Positions 1 through 10,430 of a DNA stretch of 64,000 nt are shown here, piece after piece. Under the pieces are notes generated by a model, which was not told where the DNA came from, searched no databases, and saw only the letters and a list, made by a program, of their open reading frames with translations. This DNA is from Karalla daura. Lineage: Eukaryota; Chordata; Actinopteri; Chaetodontiformes; Leiognathidae. The translations under genes and the position numbers were made by a program. The stretch spans positions 21,142,672 to 21,206,671 of the forward strand of contig CM055201.1 of assembly GCA_029224185.1 (NCBI GenBank). Direction: 5' to 3'. The number at the start of each line of letters is the position of its first letter. The stretch's first letter is position 1.

Positions 1-1130
1 CCTTTGAAGGTAATCAGGGGAAGAGCGTGGCGCTTTTTCCGCTGACAATAACAGAGAGGGGGGGGATGCAGTACCAAGAGACAGGGGGATAGCTTCTTTA
101 AAGTTTGATAAGACACTGTCAGTTAAGTGTCGTGTATATATACTGCTCTTCTTTCGCACACAACCGGCTAGAAGGAAGTTGAAAGTAATTAAAGAATGGT
201 TGGAAATAAGTGGGTTAGGGGGGGAAACGGTCAGGTGTTTAATTTCAACAACATACCATTTACCATACCATTTGTATTATACCATTTGATTTGTTTAATT
301 GAAATTCAGCTTCAGTTTCGCTTCCGTCCACGAAACACCCCCACCACCCATCACCTTGACTTCCCCCATTAGTCCGATGCTTCATCCCGCAGCATCACAC
401 GTTTCACGTGACCCCGCCCCCACTTCCAATGAGCTATCTGCTCGCGCGCACGACACTGATTTTAATGGCAGATTTACATCACTTGTCAGCTACTTTCGTA
501 TTCAATCGATCAGCAGTTTCCCGATCAGTCTTTATTTTGTTATTAGATGTTTAAATTCTTTGTAGCTCTCCGAAATAACATTGTAAAAAACATTGTAAAT
601 CCGGTTGATCTGTGATCAACTGCATTGGGCTGCTGATGAATAACGTGCAGGTGCAGTTAGTCTGGTTTGCTCAAACGGTTTGGTTTGTGAATAAAAATCA
701 AATATCGATTTATGATACTGCATAGTTGTGTAGTATGTTATGTCCTCAAATAGATTAATGTACAGAAATAGGTACACTACAGTATTTCCCATTACAAATG
801 GGCTGACACTTAGAATAAAGCTGAAGTTTAAGTGTGTCTGTGTGAGGACAAGGGACAAATTTGAAAACAAACAAAAGTGAAAACATCAATTTGAATTACC
901 TGGGTAACAACACTACTTCCTAGTTTAAAAAAACAACAACATAATTACACTGTATTAAGCTCATTTAAAAGTTTTACTTCGTTAATGGATATGAACAAAT
1001 CCAACAAATGAATCCCAACATTGGGCTAAAACCATGTCTTGGAGTTAATGATACAGATGCAAAGACGCATATGAACTCAAGTCCAGCACATTATTCTTGA
1101 ACTCAGGAACGGTTCCTGCCTTGTGGCGAG
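1..1130. other. Flanking stretch, no gene recognised
   Basis: No coding region, RNA gene or known repeat is recognised here. The DNA is AT-rich apart from a GC-richer patch around 320-460. It lies 3' of the nanos2-like gene on the minus strand and probably includes that gene's 3' UTR, but no convincing end is assigned. Confidence 0.4.
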
Positions 1131-1583
1131 CTACCATGTCAGAGGCCTTTTCCCCGTCATCTGCCTCCACACTGGACAGTAAGTCTTTGTGTGGGCGTTG
1201 TCCCCGGACGCCCCACAGTAGGGACAGGTGTAAAGCCTAAGTATGGGACACCTGATTTTCCCCTCTCTGTTTTTCAGCTCGTGTGACAGGTACACCATCG
1301 GAGTCTCTTTGTTGCACTTGCAGAAGGCACAGAAGCCGGGAGAAGTTTGGCTGCAGCCGACGCCCCATGGACTGCCCGTTGTGCGTGTCTCCCAGCAAGA
1401 TTTCTGCAGCTTGGATGAGGTCCCAATCTGGCTCCACAGCTCCTTCCTTGGTTCCTTTCCTCCACTGGGTTCCATCTTGGCTTTGTTAGACATGTCCCAG
1501 AGTACCTGGCTGAGGTTGAAGTAGTCATGCCACATGTTGAAGTGGTGTACTTCAGGGTCCAGCGTGCTCTGCTTTTTCTGCAT
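1131..1583 (-). CDS. nanos2: Nanos homolog 2-like RNA-binding zinc-finger protein
   Basis: Nanos proteins repress translation of target mRNAs in germ cells by recruiting the CCR4-NOT deadenylase; Nanos2 is the spermatogonial stem-cell paralog. The product is 150 aa from the chosen start. Near the N-terminus (residues 15-29) lies FNMWHDYFNLSQVLW, which closely matches the NOT1-interacting motif of Nanos2. The C-terminal half holds the paired CCHC nanos zinc finger: C85, C88, H101, C112, then C120, C123, H131, C136, with the typical stretch CPILRLYTCPYCGASGDNAH. The gene is intronless, as expected for nanos genes. The reading frame stays open upstream to an ATG at 1700, but a TATA box at 1637-1644 lies between the two ATGs and favours the ATG at 1583. 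No frameshift or lost ligand is seen. nanos3 is the alternative, but the N-terminal motif argues for nanos2. Confidence 0.88.
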   Translation of the reverse strand: MQKKQSTLDPEVHHFNMWHDYFNLSQVLWDMSNKAKMEPSGGKEPRKELWSQIGTSSKLQKSCWETRTTGSPWGVGCSQTSPGFCAFCKCNKETPMVYLSHELKNREGKIRCPILRLYTCPYCGASGDNAHTKTYCPVWRQMTGKRPLTW

Positions 1584-1636
1584 TGCTGTCTGTTCCGATG
1601 TCTTCTTTGATGACTTCTCCTCAGGGGCCTCTCCTA

Positions 1637-1644
1637 CTTTTATA
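1637..1644 (-). promoter_or_regulatory. TATA box of the nanos2-like gene
   Basis: The minus strand reads GGGTATAAAAGTAGG here, a strong TATA element 54-61 bp upstream of the ATG at 1583. This spacing would give a short 5' UTR, and it is the reason the inner ATG was preferred. Confidence 0.6.
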
Positions 1645-1835
1645 CCCTTCTGCAGTGAAGACGCAGTAACGGTGAAGCAGACTCGCCGGGGTGAATTCAT
1701 TGGGGACGTCGAATCGTTGTCAACACGTTTTTATTTTGAAAAGCTGACGTTTTATTTTGAAAAGCCGAGGACCGTTTCCGAGCTGAGCTACCCAGGGGGC
1801 TTTGCGGTCTTTTCCCTGACTGAAGTAAGTCGGTA

Positions 1836-1993
1836 CTTGTGATTATTTGCTCCCCTGTTTCAGGTATGATTAAGCTAATTTATAAAGTAAAAACGCTCAG
1901 TATCGTTTTGTTATATGTTTCAGAGCGTAAAAGGAATGTTTGGTTAGCTGCAGTTTGAGCGGAGTTTGAGAGTGTGAAAGTGAATCACCGCGT

Positions 1994-2024
<31 letters not shown>

Positions 2025-2320
2025 AACGGAACGGCCGCCATTTTGTGTCGCTGCATTAGGCGATTGTAAAGTTAAGTTTAAGTACAAGATGGACTTCTGA
2101 CTTCTCTCATTGAATTTGTTATGTAAAATAACAGTCAGACTGACTTTACAGACGAATGTTAAGACAAGAATGAGTTTGTTTGTTCTGGTTTGTAACATTT
2201 TACTCTGACGGTGAAATTGTCCACAACTGTATTTACGATTGAAGTAGTTGCGCTCATGAGAAAACCGCATTTCTTGTGATTATTCGCTCCTCTGTTTCAG
2301 GGGCGTAACATTTTGGAGGC
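1836..2320 (+). repeat. LTR-like dispersed repeat, with primer-site-like end
   Basis: A 28-bp segment ending in ctgtttcag occurs at 1836-1863 and again at 2273-2300. The stretch 2161-2310 is repeated at 7318-7450 (without its end) and 9605-9765, on the same strand. After the repeat end the sequence continues ttggaggcaccgct, which looks like the start of an LTR-retrotransposon internal region, and a gag-like frame follows from 2401. The 5' boundary of the LTR was not found. A (tg)n run lies at 2000-2024. Confidence 0.35.
2034..2045 (+). promoter_or_regulatory. YY1-type motif
   Basis: The sequence gccgccattttg matches the YY1 binding consensus. It lies inside the LTR-like repeat, so it could belong to a retroelement promoter. 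This rests on the motif match only. Confidence 0.3.
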
Positions 2321-2400
2321 ACCGCTAGGATAACTCTTCAGATACTGAGGCAGTGACCCCCCCCCCCCCCATATAACCCAGAGCGGGTGCAGGGAGAAAG

Positions 2401-2938
2401 GTGATGCTGTTGGAGAACTGGGAGCTGGTGGTGGAGCATGTGTCGTCTGAGCCAGTCAGAGATCATCTGGGACATGATCCAGTTCCAGGTCATCTTCTCA
2501 ACAGTAAGGGTTTCTCCTGTGTGACCAACATGTCAGCCCTAGAGGAGCTATTGGAAGGTGTAGTAGGGGAGCTACATAACCTGACCAGAGATAACTTGCT
2601 CAAAGTTTGTGATTTCCTGGAAATATCAGGTGAGCAAAGAGCGGTTGTTGAAGCAAAGTCCCGTATATCGTTAGTGACTCGTGTTGAAACATCTGGTAAG
2701 AGAGGAGGTGGGAGAGTTAGAAGATGACGGCATGTTCGAATTATTGCTACTGAAAGACAAAAAAACAGATTCAACCAAAAGCACAAATAAAAGAGCAGCA
2801 CAAGCTGAGGAAAAGGTGGAACAAGTGGGAATGCAGAGGGAAATGGGACAAGAAGGAGCTGTAGAGCAGCATAAAGGAGTAGATATCAGTATGAACCGAT
2901 ATCATGAAAATGATGATCATGATATGATGAAAATCAAA
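2401..2938 (+). pseudogene. Broken retroelement gag-like fragment
   Basis: An acidic, helix-rich frame (ALEELLEGVVGELHNLTRD and following) runs to about 2700 and continues in another frame from about 2700 (VREEVGELEDDGMFELLLL) to 2938. The two parts read as one protein only across a frameshift. The helical leucine-rich N-terminus and the charged, Glu/Gln-rich second half resemble gag-like proteins of fish LTR retrotransposons. The position just after an LTR-like end fits. No zinc knuckle, protease or polymerase follows. The family is not certain. Confidence 0.4.
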
Positions 2939-2939
2939 T

Positions 2940-5069
2940 GATTCACAAAAAGCAGAGAGAAGAAAAGGAAAAAATTATGCAAAATAGCTGGTATACCTGT
3001 AAAATATGATAAAAAGGAGAAAGACAGTCCGGGTTTCGAACCCCAGTACTTAGCGTTAGCAAGCGTGCGCGTTAGCGCTAGCTGGAGCCTGATCGTCATC
3101 CCAGAGAGGGCCAATCGGTGCGCAGACATCGGATTTGTCGACCAATGAGATTCGCGCCAATTGTCTGGGTTTTTTTTTAAATTTGATACGAATCTTGAGC
3201 GACACTCTCTCAGAACTTGCAATGGTTTGGTCCAATCTACCCACACCACTACCTGCCATCCTCTCGCAATGGTTTGGTCCAGCAGCGCAGTGGGACCCCT
3301 CCACCTGGACCCGAGGGACAGTGATCCACTAAGTTATTTGTAAGTACTCAGTTGCATACGTTTTTCAAAATATATAGTTAACAGAGAAGAAGTGTGTAGA
3401 GGAAGGGGAGGGGGGTCAAGTAAGGATCATGTTTAGTATGTGTTTAGTATGTTTAATAAGTGTATTAGTATTCATATTATCAGTGTCTGTGTGTTTTTAA
3501 TTCATTCTGTGGCGTTTCAATGCATTTTAAGGCTATTATATGGCTGGTGGTCTGGCCCTTTGCTCCTATGACCCATCACTTATGCCATGTCAAACATTTA
3601 TGCCACCAAAGGCAATGTCTCACGAGTCCCCCAAGGTCATGGCCCAATACATTTAAGTCATTTTGATTTGTACTGAATCCAGTAAAGGGCAGGGTTCCTG
3701 TGAGTCGAAAACCATGTAGTAATAATACCAAACAAAACATGGTTTCAGTTACAAGCTTTTCAATCAAACCATGATTTTTAGATTGAGAAATGTCCCAAGA
3801 TGTTTCATGGACGGATGTTCCTTTTTGGTGAGACATGGGAGTGTACGTGTGGTATTCCTGGTTATGTTTTCTACAGGCTGAAGACACTCAGACGACTGCT
3901 CAAGCAACAATCCCTGTCCTCAGTCACACCTCAGCATGTGCCACTGTCTGCAATTCATCCAACATTTCATGTCACGCTGTGTAGCTGTCTGTACAACCAG
4001 GCTCCCACTCCAGTATACCAGCCTTTAGTCTGGGTGCCCTACAGACCCTGTACAGATTTCCTAACACTGCATGTGGTAGTTCATAGTTGTGAATTGTAGT
4101 TTTATTGTAAATAGTTGTGTTTTTCTGTCTGTTTTCTTGTTTGGAGTGTTATTCATAAAGTACTGAAATTGTTTATAGCTTGGTGGAGTGATGTGTCATT
4201 TGATATTGGTTGTCTGTCTGGTTCAACTTCAGTTCTGATGATGATAACATCACATTTGATGACGGGGAACTAACTCTTTAATTGAACATCATACTACGTA
4301 ACAGAGGAAAAGAAAGAAAAACAAGCTATCAACATGCAAGTCTGTACACGCATAGGAGATTCTAATATTGTTTTAGTGGTGTTCAGATTCAGATTTTTTT
4401 TCTCTTTTCTCCCCCCTTCTTCCCCCCCTTCTTCTTCCCCCCCCCTGCAGGTGGAGGACTGCACCCCAACTTGAATGTGGGCGCATGAGGAAGCTGCAAA
4501 TGTCAAATTGGTCCAAAGTTCAGCAAATCAGTGGCTGATTTGGTGAAGGAGCATTTCACAAAAGTTTGAACACCGATATGGCAGGCGCCGTCCTGAGATG
4601 CATTAGGAGAAGATGCGATGCAACTGAAAGAGCAAAACCGCCAAGGATCTGCAGGTCAAAGAGAAATGCCATGCTGCAGACATCTCACTTGCTAACCTGA
4701 GGAGATTTGAAGACCCTGAGGCTATGCGGGATGTGGTTCAGAGCCTCACAGATCTCTGATCGGTCAACGTTGCACCCCTAGCTGCAAATGCTCATGCAGG
4801 TTTCCACGCTGCTCCTTGTTTGCATCCAGGTACGTTTCATTGGTATGTTATGCATACTTTTATATATGATTTTAGTGTCACTGGAGTTGAATTTCTTTAT
4901 TTGTCAAAAAAATGTCTACAGCAGTTAAAAACTTTAAATTTATGGTTGACCATATGGTTAAGGTTGAAAAACCTGCTCTTTAAGTACTTCAGTAACTATA
5001 CTTTGACACTTAATTGCTTAATTATTTTATTTCAGTGTTTTAGGGAGATGAGGGAGACCTGCACTTGAC
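2940..5069. other. Intergenic, unrecognised repeat debris
   Basis: No intact gene is seen. A short direct repeat of gcaatggtttggtcca occurs near 3220 and 3268. Pyrimidine runs lie at 4396-4448. A short open stretch at about 4672-4760 reads DISLANLRRFEDPEAM in frame and may be an old exon or transposon fragment. Nothing else is supportable. Confidence 0.3.
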
Positions 5070-5290
5070 ATGACAAGAGAGAAACTTGAACTGCTTCTCA
5101 TTCAAGGCTGCACAGTCAGAGCCATGGTGAGGATGTTGGGCTGTTCTTCCTCATACCTGCATAAAAGTCGTTCCAAATTTCAGCAAGAAACAGACTCCCT
5201 CCCGGCAGTGATGCTAACCTAGAGGAGCATGTCAGGAGACTCCACAACCAGTGGCACAAAGAAGTGGCACAAAGAAGAAGAGTTTGAGAG
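5070..5290 (+). pseudogene. Helix-turn-helix/integrase-associated fragment
   Basis: From the ATG at 5070 the frame reads KLELLLIQGCTVRAMVRMLG, which has the look of a helix-turn-helix. After a frameshift near 5205 it continues SDANLEEHVRRLHNQWHKE and then stops. This two-part arrangement resembles the N-terminal region of integrase-like transposon proteins common in fish genomes. The catalytic domain is missing. The second part is included in the 2.2-kb duplicated unit and recurs at 7452-7520. Confidence 0.35.
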
Positions 5291-5724
5291 ACCCTTAACC
5301 GAACCGTCCGAGAGTCGAGTCAGGTTGCTGCTTGCTTTGTGGAAGCGTTGTTCGACACCCCTGCTATACAGCTGTGAGGGCACTTGCAGCTCAGCTACTC
5401 CAAGGGTGAGAGAGAGACACTTGTACCACTGGGTAAAAGGCAACAGGGTGTCAGAAAGCTCTTCCAGACCCAGGCCATAACCGGAGTGGCGTGCTAGAAC
5501 TCCCAGAGCGTACTGGACCTTGGCGGCAGATGTGAATCTTCCAGCTGTGATGACACCCAGTCGGTTGCTTGACTGGACACATCCTCTGAGAGTGACGGAC
5601 AGCAAAGGCTCCAAACAGGGACACAGGAGAGCGATTTGGACAAGAGTATGGGGAGCCAGGCTGTCATCCTGTAGTTTTGAACTGGGGATAAGACACAGCC
5701 CGGCTCCTCACCTGCTGAGGCCAT
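5219..5724 (-). other. Unrecognised duplicated reading frame
   Basis: Two overlapping minus-strand frames are open here (5494-5724, then 5219-5614 in a different frame). The second includes RFTSAAKVQYALGVLARHSG and a Leu-rich continuation. Composition looks protein-like, but no family is recognised and the two frames join only by a shift. It may be an exon of an unrelated gene captured in the duplicated unit. The copy at 7658-7959 is shorter because of local changes near 7645-7660. Confidence 0.25.
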
Positions 5725-5894
5725 GAAGGCGGCAGAGGAGAGAGCAAAGAGGAAGTTTTAAAGGAAGCATTAAGGGGCCTAACAGCCCTCACATCCATTC
5801 GTATTTTCCCATTGTGCCAGGGAAGTAGATGTACTGCCCTGCAGAGATGACCTGGGCAGAGTTTCAACGGACTGACTTTTATGAGGCTCATTTA

Positions 5895-6035
5895 GATGGT
5901 AGATGGTTTATTCATCCACAAAAGAGAAGTATTCTGTACAAAAGAACATCACATTCACAATGTGATAAACACAAAATTCAGGAGGTTGAGGTTGTTTCAG
6001 GTGGGATTCCAACCTGCGAGCCCTGAAGCTTCGAT
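5895..6035 (-). repeat. tRNA-related SINE-like element, copy 1
   Basis: On the minus strand a T-arm-like segment (GCAGGTTGGAATCCCACC) is followed by a tail conserved at 8130-8285 and 16660-16845. The copy at 16660-16845 keeps a better B-box-like GGTTCGAATCC. The A box was not clearly found. Confidence 0.4.
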
Positions 6036-6449
6036 CGTCTCTGGGATTGTGTTCTGTTGAAAAGGAGCTGGTGTCAGGAAGTGATCTGTTTCTCTTCTTC
6101 TCCCTTCTTTCACTTGTTTACTGAGGTATTATTTCTCATGGTGCCTGCTCGTATCTGCTTGATTTGCAGTTCAGTTTATTTTGAGGTATTATAAAGACTT
6201 TCTTGCGACAGATGAGTGACGACCTGATTGACGTGCTGTAACTGAAGAAGAAACAACGGAGCAGAGCTCAGCTGAGGAAATTTAACAGGAAACAAAACAC
6301 AGACAAAATAACAGGGGGGTTTTCAGTTAATATTCCTATATAAATTGTTCAATGTCTTCACTCGTCAGTATGCAGAATCCTCGACTGTTTTGAGATAAGT
6401 GAAGTTTTTCTTCTCTGGATCGGGGAGAGAAAATCATCTTTTCCATAAA

Positions 6450-7300
6450 GTGTATTTACTCTTTGTCACAGACCACTTCCTGTAAAAACAGTACTGTAAA
6501 CAGGTCTGGGCCTTTTGTCCCAGTGTTGCATTGCTTCTATGCTAGCACCAGCATCAGTCCCTGCATGGAGCTGTTCTAACTTCACAGGCTGAAGTGGGAT
6601 CTCCTCTTCCCTACCAGGGCCATTCCCAGTTAGCCTCAATGTCCGGCTTCACATAGTTGTGCTGTGTGTGGAGCAGCTGAAGGTTTCCTGATGTTCACCA
6701 CTGGTCCTTTACTGCCCTCCTAGACCCTTCAGAGCACAGCTCCTCAAAACAACCTGCAGTACACCAGTAAACAGCCACAGCAACCACAAGTAGAGCTGGT
6801 AGTATGATGACGGTCCACTGTCCTGCAAAAAAATAATGAATGATTGAATGAATGAATGAATGAACTAACGGATGAATGAATAATGAGCACAGGAGCAACT
6901 GTTCCTCAAGGAACTAATAATGTCTGGGGGCAGGACTGGGGACAACGTCACTTCTGCTGCTGCTGACTGCATCACTCAGCTCACAGGTTAAACCGTCAAC
7001 ATTGTCCCCCTGGACCTTGAGAGCCAGGCTCAACTGGTGTGGGTTAGATTAATATCAGCATCTCATCTTTACTCCGATTGTACCTTTGTCATGATGGGCT
7101 CCCCGGTTCTTGGCCATTCCTAGGTGACAGGTTCAGAAGCTTTGGTGCCGCCCTCACAGACCTGGAGACAGGACATAAAGCCTGGAGTGGAATTGTCTCC
7201 AAGACTTTATCATTGGACTCAAGAGTGTATCTGCCACTCAGGTCTGAGGTTAGGTTTCTGAGTGTCAGGGCTCCAGGGTCAAAGACAAAACTGGGTTTTC
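6450..7300 (-). pseudogene. Ig-superfamily (SLAM/CD48-like) receptor, copy I, degenerate
   Basis: Read from high to low coordinate, the minus strand gives the end of a V-type Ig domain (7170-7290, LTSDLSGRYTLESNDKVLE). It then gives a C2-type segment (VCEGGTKASEPVT), the second half of that domain (about 6930-7040, NVDGLTCELSDAV), a transmembrane segment (6730-6821, YLWLLWLFTGVLQVVLRS) and a tail region (6530-6650). SLAM/CD48-type receptors are leukocyte surface proteins. Defects: the V and C2 parts are fused by a deletion that removed the intron, a TAG replaces the codon after EPVT, and stops follow in the stalk. The stalk has no repeat array here. The family call rests on motif resemblance. 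Confidence 0.5.
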
Positions 7301-8129
7301 AATCTTTTTTTTTTAAGATAAGAAGGTAAAGATAAAGATAAGAATGAGTGTGTTTGTTCTGGTTTGTAACATTGTATTCTGACAGTGAAATTGTCTGAAA
7401 CTGTATTTACAATTGAAGTAAATGCGCTCATTGAGAAAACGGCACATTTCTCAGTGATGCTAACCTAGAGGAGCATGTCAGGAGACTCCACAACCAGTGG
7501 CACAAAGAAGAAGAGTTTGAGAGACCCTTAACCGAACCGTCCGAGAGTCGAGTCAGGTTGCTGCTTGCTTTGTGGAAGCGTTGTTCGACACACCCCCGCT
7601 ATACAGCTGTGAGAGCACTTGCAGCTCAGCTACTCCAAGGGTGAGAGAGAGACACTTTTACCACTGGGTAAAAGGCAACAGGGTGTCAGAAAGCTCTTCC
7701 AGACCCAGGCCATAACCGGAGTGGCGTGCTAGAACTCCCAGAGCGTACTGGACCTTGGCGGCAGATGTGAATCTTCCAGCTGTGATGACACCCAGTCGGT
7801 TGCTTGACTGGACACATCCTCTGAGAGTGACGGACAGCAAAGGCTCCAAACAGGGACACAGGAGAGCGATTTGGACAAGAGTATGGGGAGCCAGGCTGTC
7901 ATCCTGTAGTTTTGAACTGGGGATAAGACACAGCCCGGCTCCTCACCTGCTGAGGCCATGAAGGCGGCAGAGGAGAGAGCAAAGAGGAAGTCTTAAAGGA
8001 AGCATTAAAGAAGGGGCCTAACAGCCCTCACATCCATTCGTATTTTCCCATTGTGCCAGGGAAGTAGATGTACTGCCCTGCAGAGATGACCTGGGCAGAG
8101 TTTCAACGGACTGACTTTTATGAGGCTCA

Positions 8130-8285
8130 TTAAGATGGTAGATGGTTTATTCATCCACAAAGGAGAAGTATTCTGTACAAAAGTACAAAAGAACATCACA
8201 TTCACAATGTGGTAAACACAAAATTCAGGAGGTTGAGGTTGTTTCAGGTGGGATTCCAACCTGCGAGCCCTGAAGCTTCGATCGT
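8130..8285 (-). repeat. tRNA-related SINE-like element, copy 2
   Basis: Counterpart of the element at 5895-6035 in duplication unit 2, nearly identical except for a small duplication of gtacaaaa near 8180. Confidence 0.4.
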
Positions 8286-8684
8286 CTCTGGGATTGTGTT
8301 CTGTTGAAAAGGAGCTGGTGTCAGGAAGTGATCTGTTTCTCTTCTTCTCCCTTCTTTCACTTGTTTACTGAGGTATTATTTCTCACGGTGCCTGCTCGTA
8401 TCTGCTTGATATGCAGTTCAGTTTATTTTGAGGCATTATAAAGACTTTCTTGCGACAGATGAGTGACGACCTGATTGACTTGCTGTAACACTGAAGAAGA
8501 AACAATGGAGCAGAGCTCAGCTGAGGAAATTTAACAGGAAACAAAACACAGACAAAATAACAGGGGGGCTTTCAGTTAATATTCCTATATAAATTGTTCA
8601 ATGTCTTCACTCGTCAGTATGCAGAATCCTCGACTGTTTTGAGATAAGTAAGTGAAGTTTTGCTTCTCTGGATCGGGGAGAGAA

Positions 8685-9580
8685 AATCATCTTTTCCATA
8701 AAGTGTATTTCCTCCACTTTGTCCATCCATTGGTTGATGCCTGGAGTCTCTGAGAAAACAGATCACTTCCTGTAAAAACAGTACTGTAAACAGGCCTGGG
8801 CCTTTTGTCCCAGTATTGCATTGCTTCTATGCTAGCACCAGCAGCAGTCCCTGCATGGAGCTGTTCTAACTTCACAGGCTGAAGTGGGATCTCCTCTTCC
8901 CTACCAGGGCCATTCCCAGTTAGCCTCAATGTCCGGCTTCACATACTTGTGCTGTGTGTGGAGCAGCTGAAGGTTTCCTGATGTTCACCACTGGTCCTTT
9001 ACTGCCCTCCTAGACCCTTCAGAGCACAGCTCCTCAAAACAACCTGCAGTACACCAGTAAACAGCCACAGCAACCACAAGTAGAGCTGGTAGTATGATGA
9101 CGGTCCACTGTCCTGCAAAAAAATAATGAATGATTGAATGAATGAATGAATGAACTAACGGATGAATGAATAATGAGCACAGGAGCAACTGTTCCTCAAG
9201 GAACTAATAATGTCTGGGGGCAGGACTGGGGACAACGTCACTTCTGCTGCTGCTGACTGCATCACTCAGCTCACAGGTTAAACCGTCAACATTGTCCCCC
9301 TGGACCTTGAGAGCCAGGCTCAACTGGTGTGGGTTAGATTAATATCAGCATCTCATCTTTACTCCGATTGTACCTTTGTCATGATGGGCTCCCCGGTTCT
9401 TGGCCATTCCTAGGTGACAGGTTCAGAAGCTTTGGTGCCGCCCTCACAGACCTGGAGACAGGACATAAAGCCTGGAGTGGAATTGTCTCCAAGACTTTAT
9501 CATTGGACTCAAGAGTGTATCTGCCACTCAGGTCTGAGGTTAGGTTTCTGTGTGTCAGGGCTCCAGGGTCAAAGACAAAA
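8685..9580 (-). pseudogene. Ig-superfamily (SLAM/CD48-like) receptor, copy II, degenerate
   Basis: Same order as copy I: V-type end at 9460-9580, C2-type segments at 9380-9455 and about 9220-9330, transmembrane segment at 9020-9111, tail at 8687-8930. The tail reads KRPRPVYSTVFTGSDLFSQ, with a tyrosine in a VYSTV context that recalls immunoreceptor tyrosine switch motifs, although the residue two before the Tyr is Pro rather than Thr or Ser. It carries the same V-C2 fusion and the same TAG in the C2 exon as copy I, so both defects predate the duplication. Confidence 0.5.
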
Positions 9581-9604
9581 CTGGGTTTTCAATCTTTTTT
9601 TTTA

Positions 9605-9765
9605 AGATAAGAATGAGTGTGTTTGTTCTGGTTTGTAACATTGTATTCTGACAGTGAAATTGTCTGAAACTGTATTTACAATTGAAGTAAATGCGCTCAT
9701 TGAGAAAACGGCACATCATCTCTTGTGATTATTTGCTCTCCTGTTTCAGGGGCATAACACAGACA
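9605..9765 (+). repeat. LTR-like dispersed repeat, second copy
   Basis: Matches 2161-2310, including the segment ending ctgtttcag followed by gggcataaca. A truncated copy occurs at 7318-7450. Confidence 0.45.
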
Positions 9766-10100
9766 GGGACTTGTGACCAGTAAATCGGTTTGAAATTTGG
9801 AGGGAAATTCTATTCATCAACAAGTCCTCAACGCTGTGACCCACAAAGCTGAAGCTGAAACTTGATCAACTGGAAGGGGGGCTGCTTTAAATTGTAAATG
9901 GAGGTGAGGGAAAATGGAGGGAAAAAACTTTTTCTGTAATAACTCCTCAACAATTTGAGCTAGGGGGGCTGAGCCTTGGACACGTTAGCAGGGTGCTAAG
10001 TTCCAGACCCAGGAAGTGCCGAATACACTAAATGTGAGGCCGCAGTGCAGCTTCAGAGTCAAAAAGTTATCCCTGGAAGATTTTGTCAGGCATGTAGTAG
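9766..10100. other. No gene recognised
   Basis: Unique-looking sequence between the LTR-like repeat and a fragment of the Ig-superfamily tail. No coding potential is seen. Confidence 0.4.
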
Positions 10101-10430
10101 ATCTATTCTGAGGGAACAACAAGTTCTGTGCTGTAAACAGTACTGTAAACAGGTCTGGGCCTTGTTTGCCAGTGTTGCATTGCTTCTATGCTAGCACCAG
10201 CATCAGTCCCTGCATGGAGCTGTTCTCCCTTCACAGGCTGAAGTGGGATCTTCTCTTCCCTACCAGGGCCATTCCCAGTTAGTCTCAATGTTCGGCTTCA
10301 CTATCAGCCAACACTTTGACATGTTGTGCTGTGTGTGGAGCAGCTGAAGGTTTCCTGATGTTCACCACTGGTTCTTCACTGCCCTCCTAGACTCCTCAGA
10401 GCACAACTCCTCAGGCTGTATTATGATAAA
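10100..10430 (-). pseudogene. Ig-superfamily tail fragment, third copy
   Basis: The tail sequence recurs (GREEKIPLQPVKGEQLHAG, then RPRPVYSTVYSTE). No transmembrane or Ig exon is attached. It represents a further truncated copy of the tail exon. Confidence 0.5.

Larger units (their letters stand above)
5206..7331. repeat. 2.2-kb tandem duplication, unit 1
   Basis: This segment and 7452-9607 match in the same order and orientation throughout. The offset is 2,235 bp in the left part and 2,290 bp in the right part, because about 55 bp near 8709-8763 is absent from this unit. The few differences seen by eye suggest a recent event. The unit contains an unrecognised reading frame, a tRNA-related repeat and the 3' exons of an Ig-superfamily gene. 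Confidence 0.85.
7452..9607. repeat. 2.2-kb tandem duplication, unit 2
   Basis: Second copy of the 5206-7331 segment, with the same content and order. It keeps about 55 bp near 8709-8763 that unit 1 lacks. The same 55 bp is present in the more distant copy at 11700-11750, so unit 1 has the deletion. Confidence 0.85.

Noticed and set aside
299..565. 88-codon plus-strand frame near the left edge
   Set aside because: It starts at a non-ATG codon, has no domain or splice context and is of low-complexity composition.
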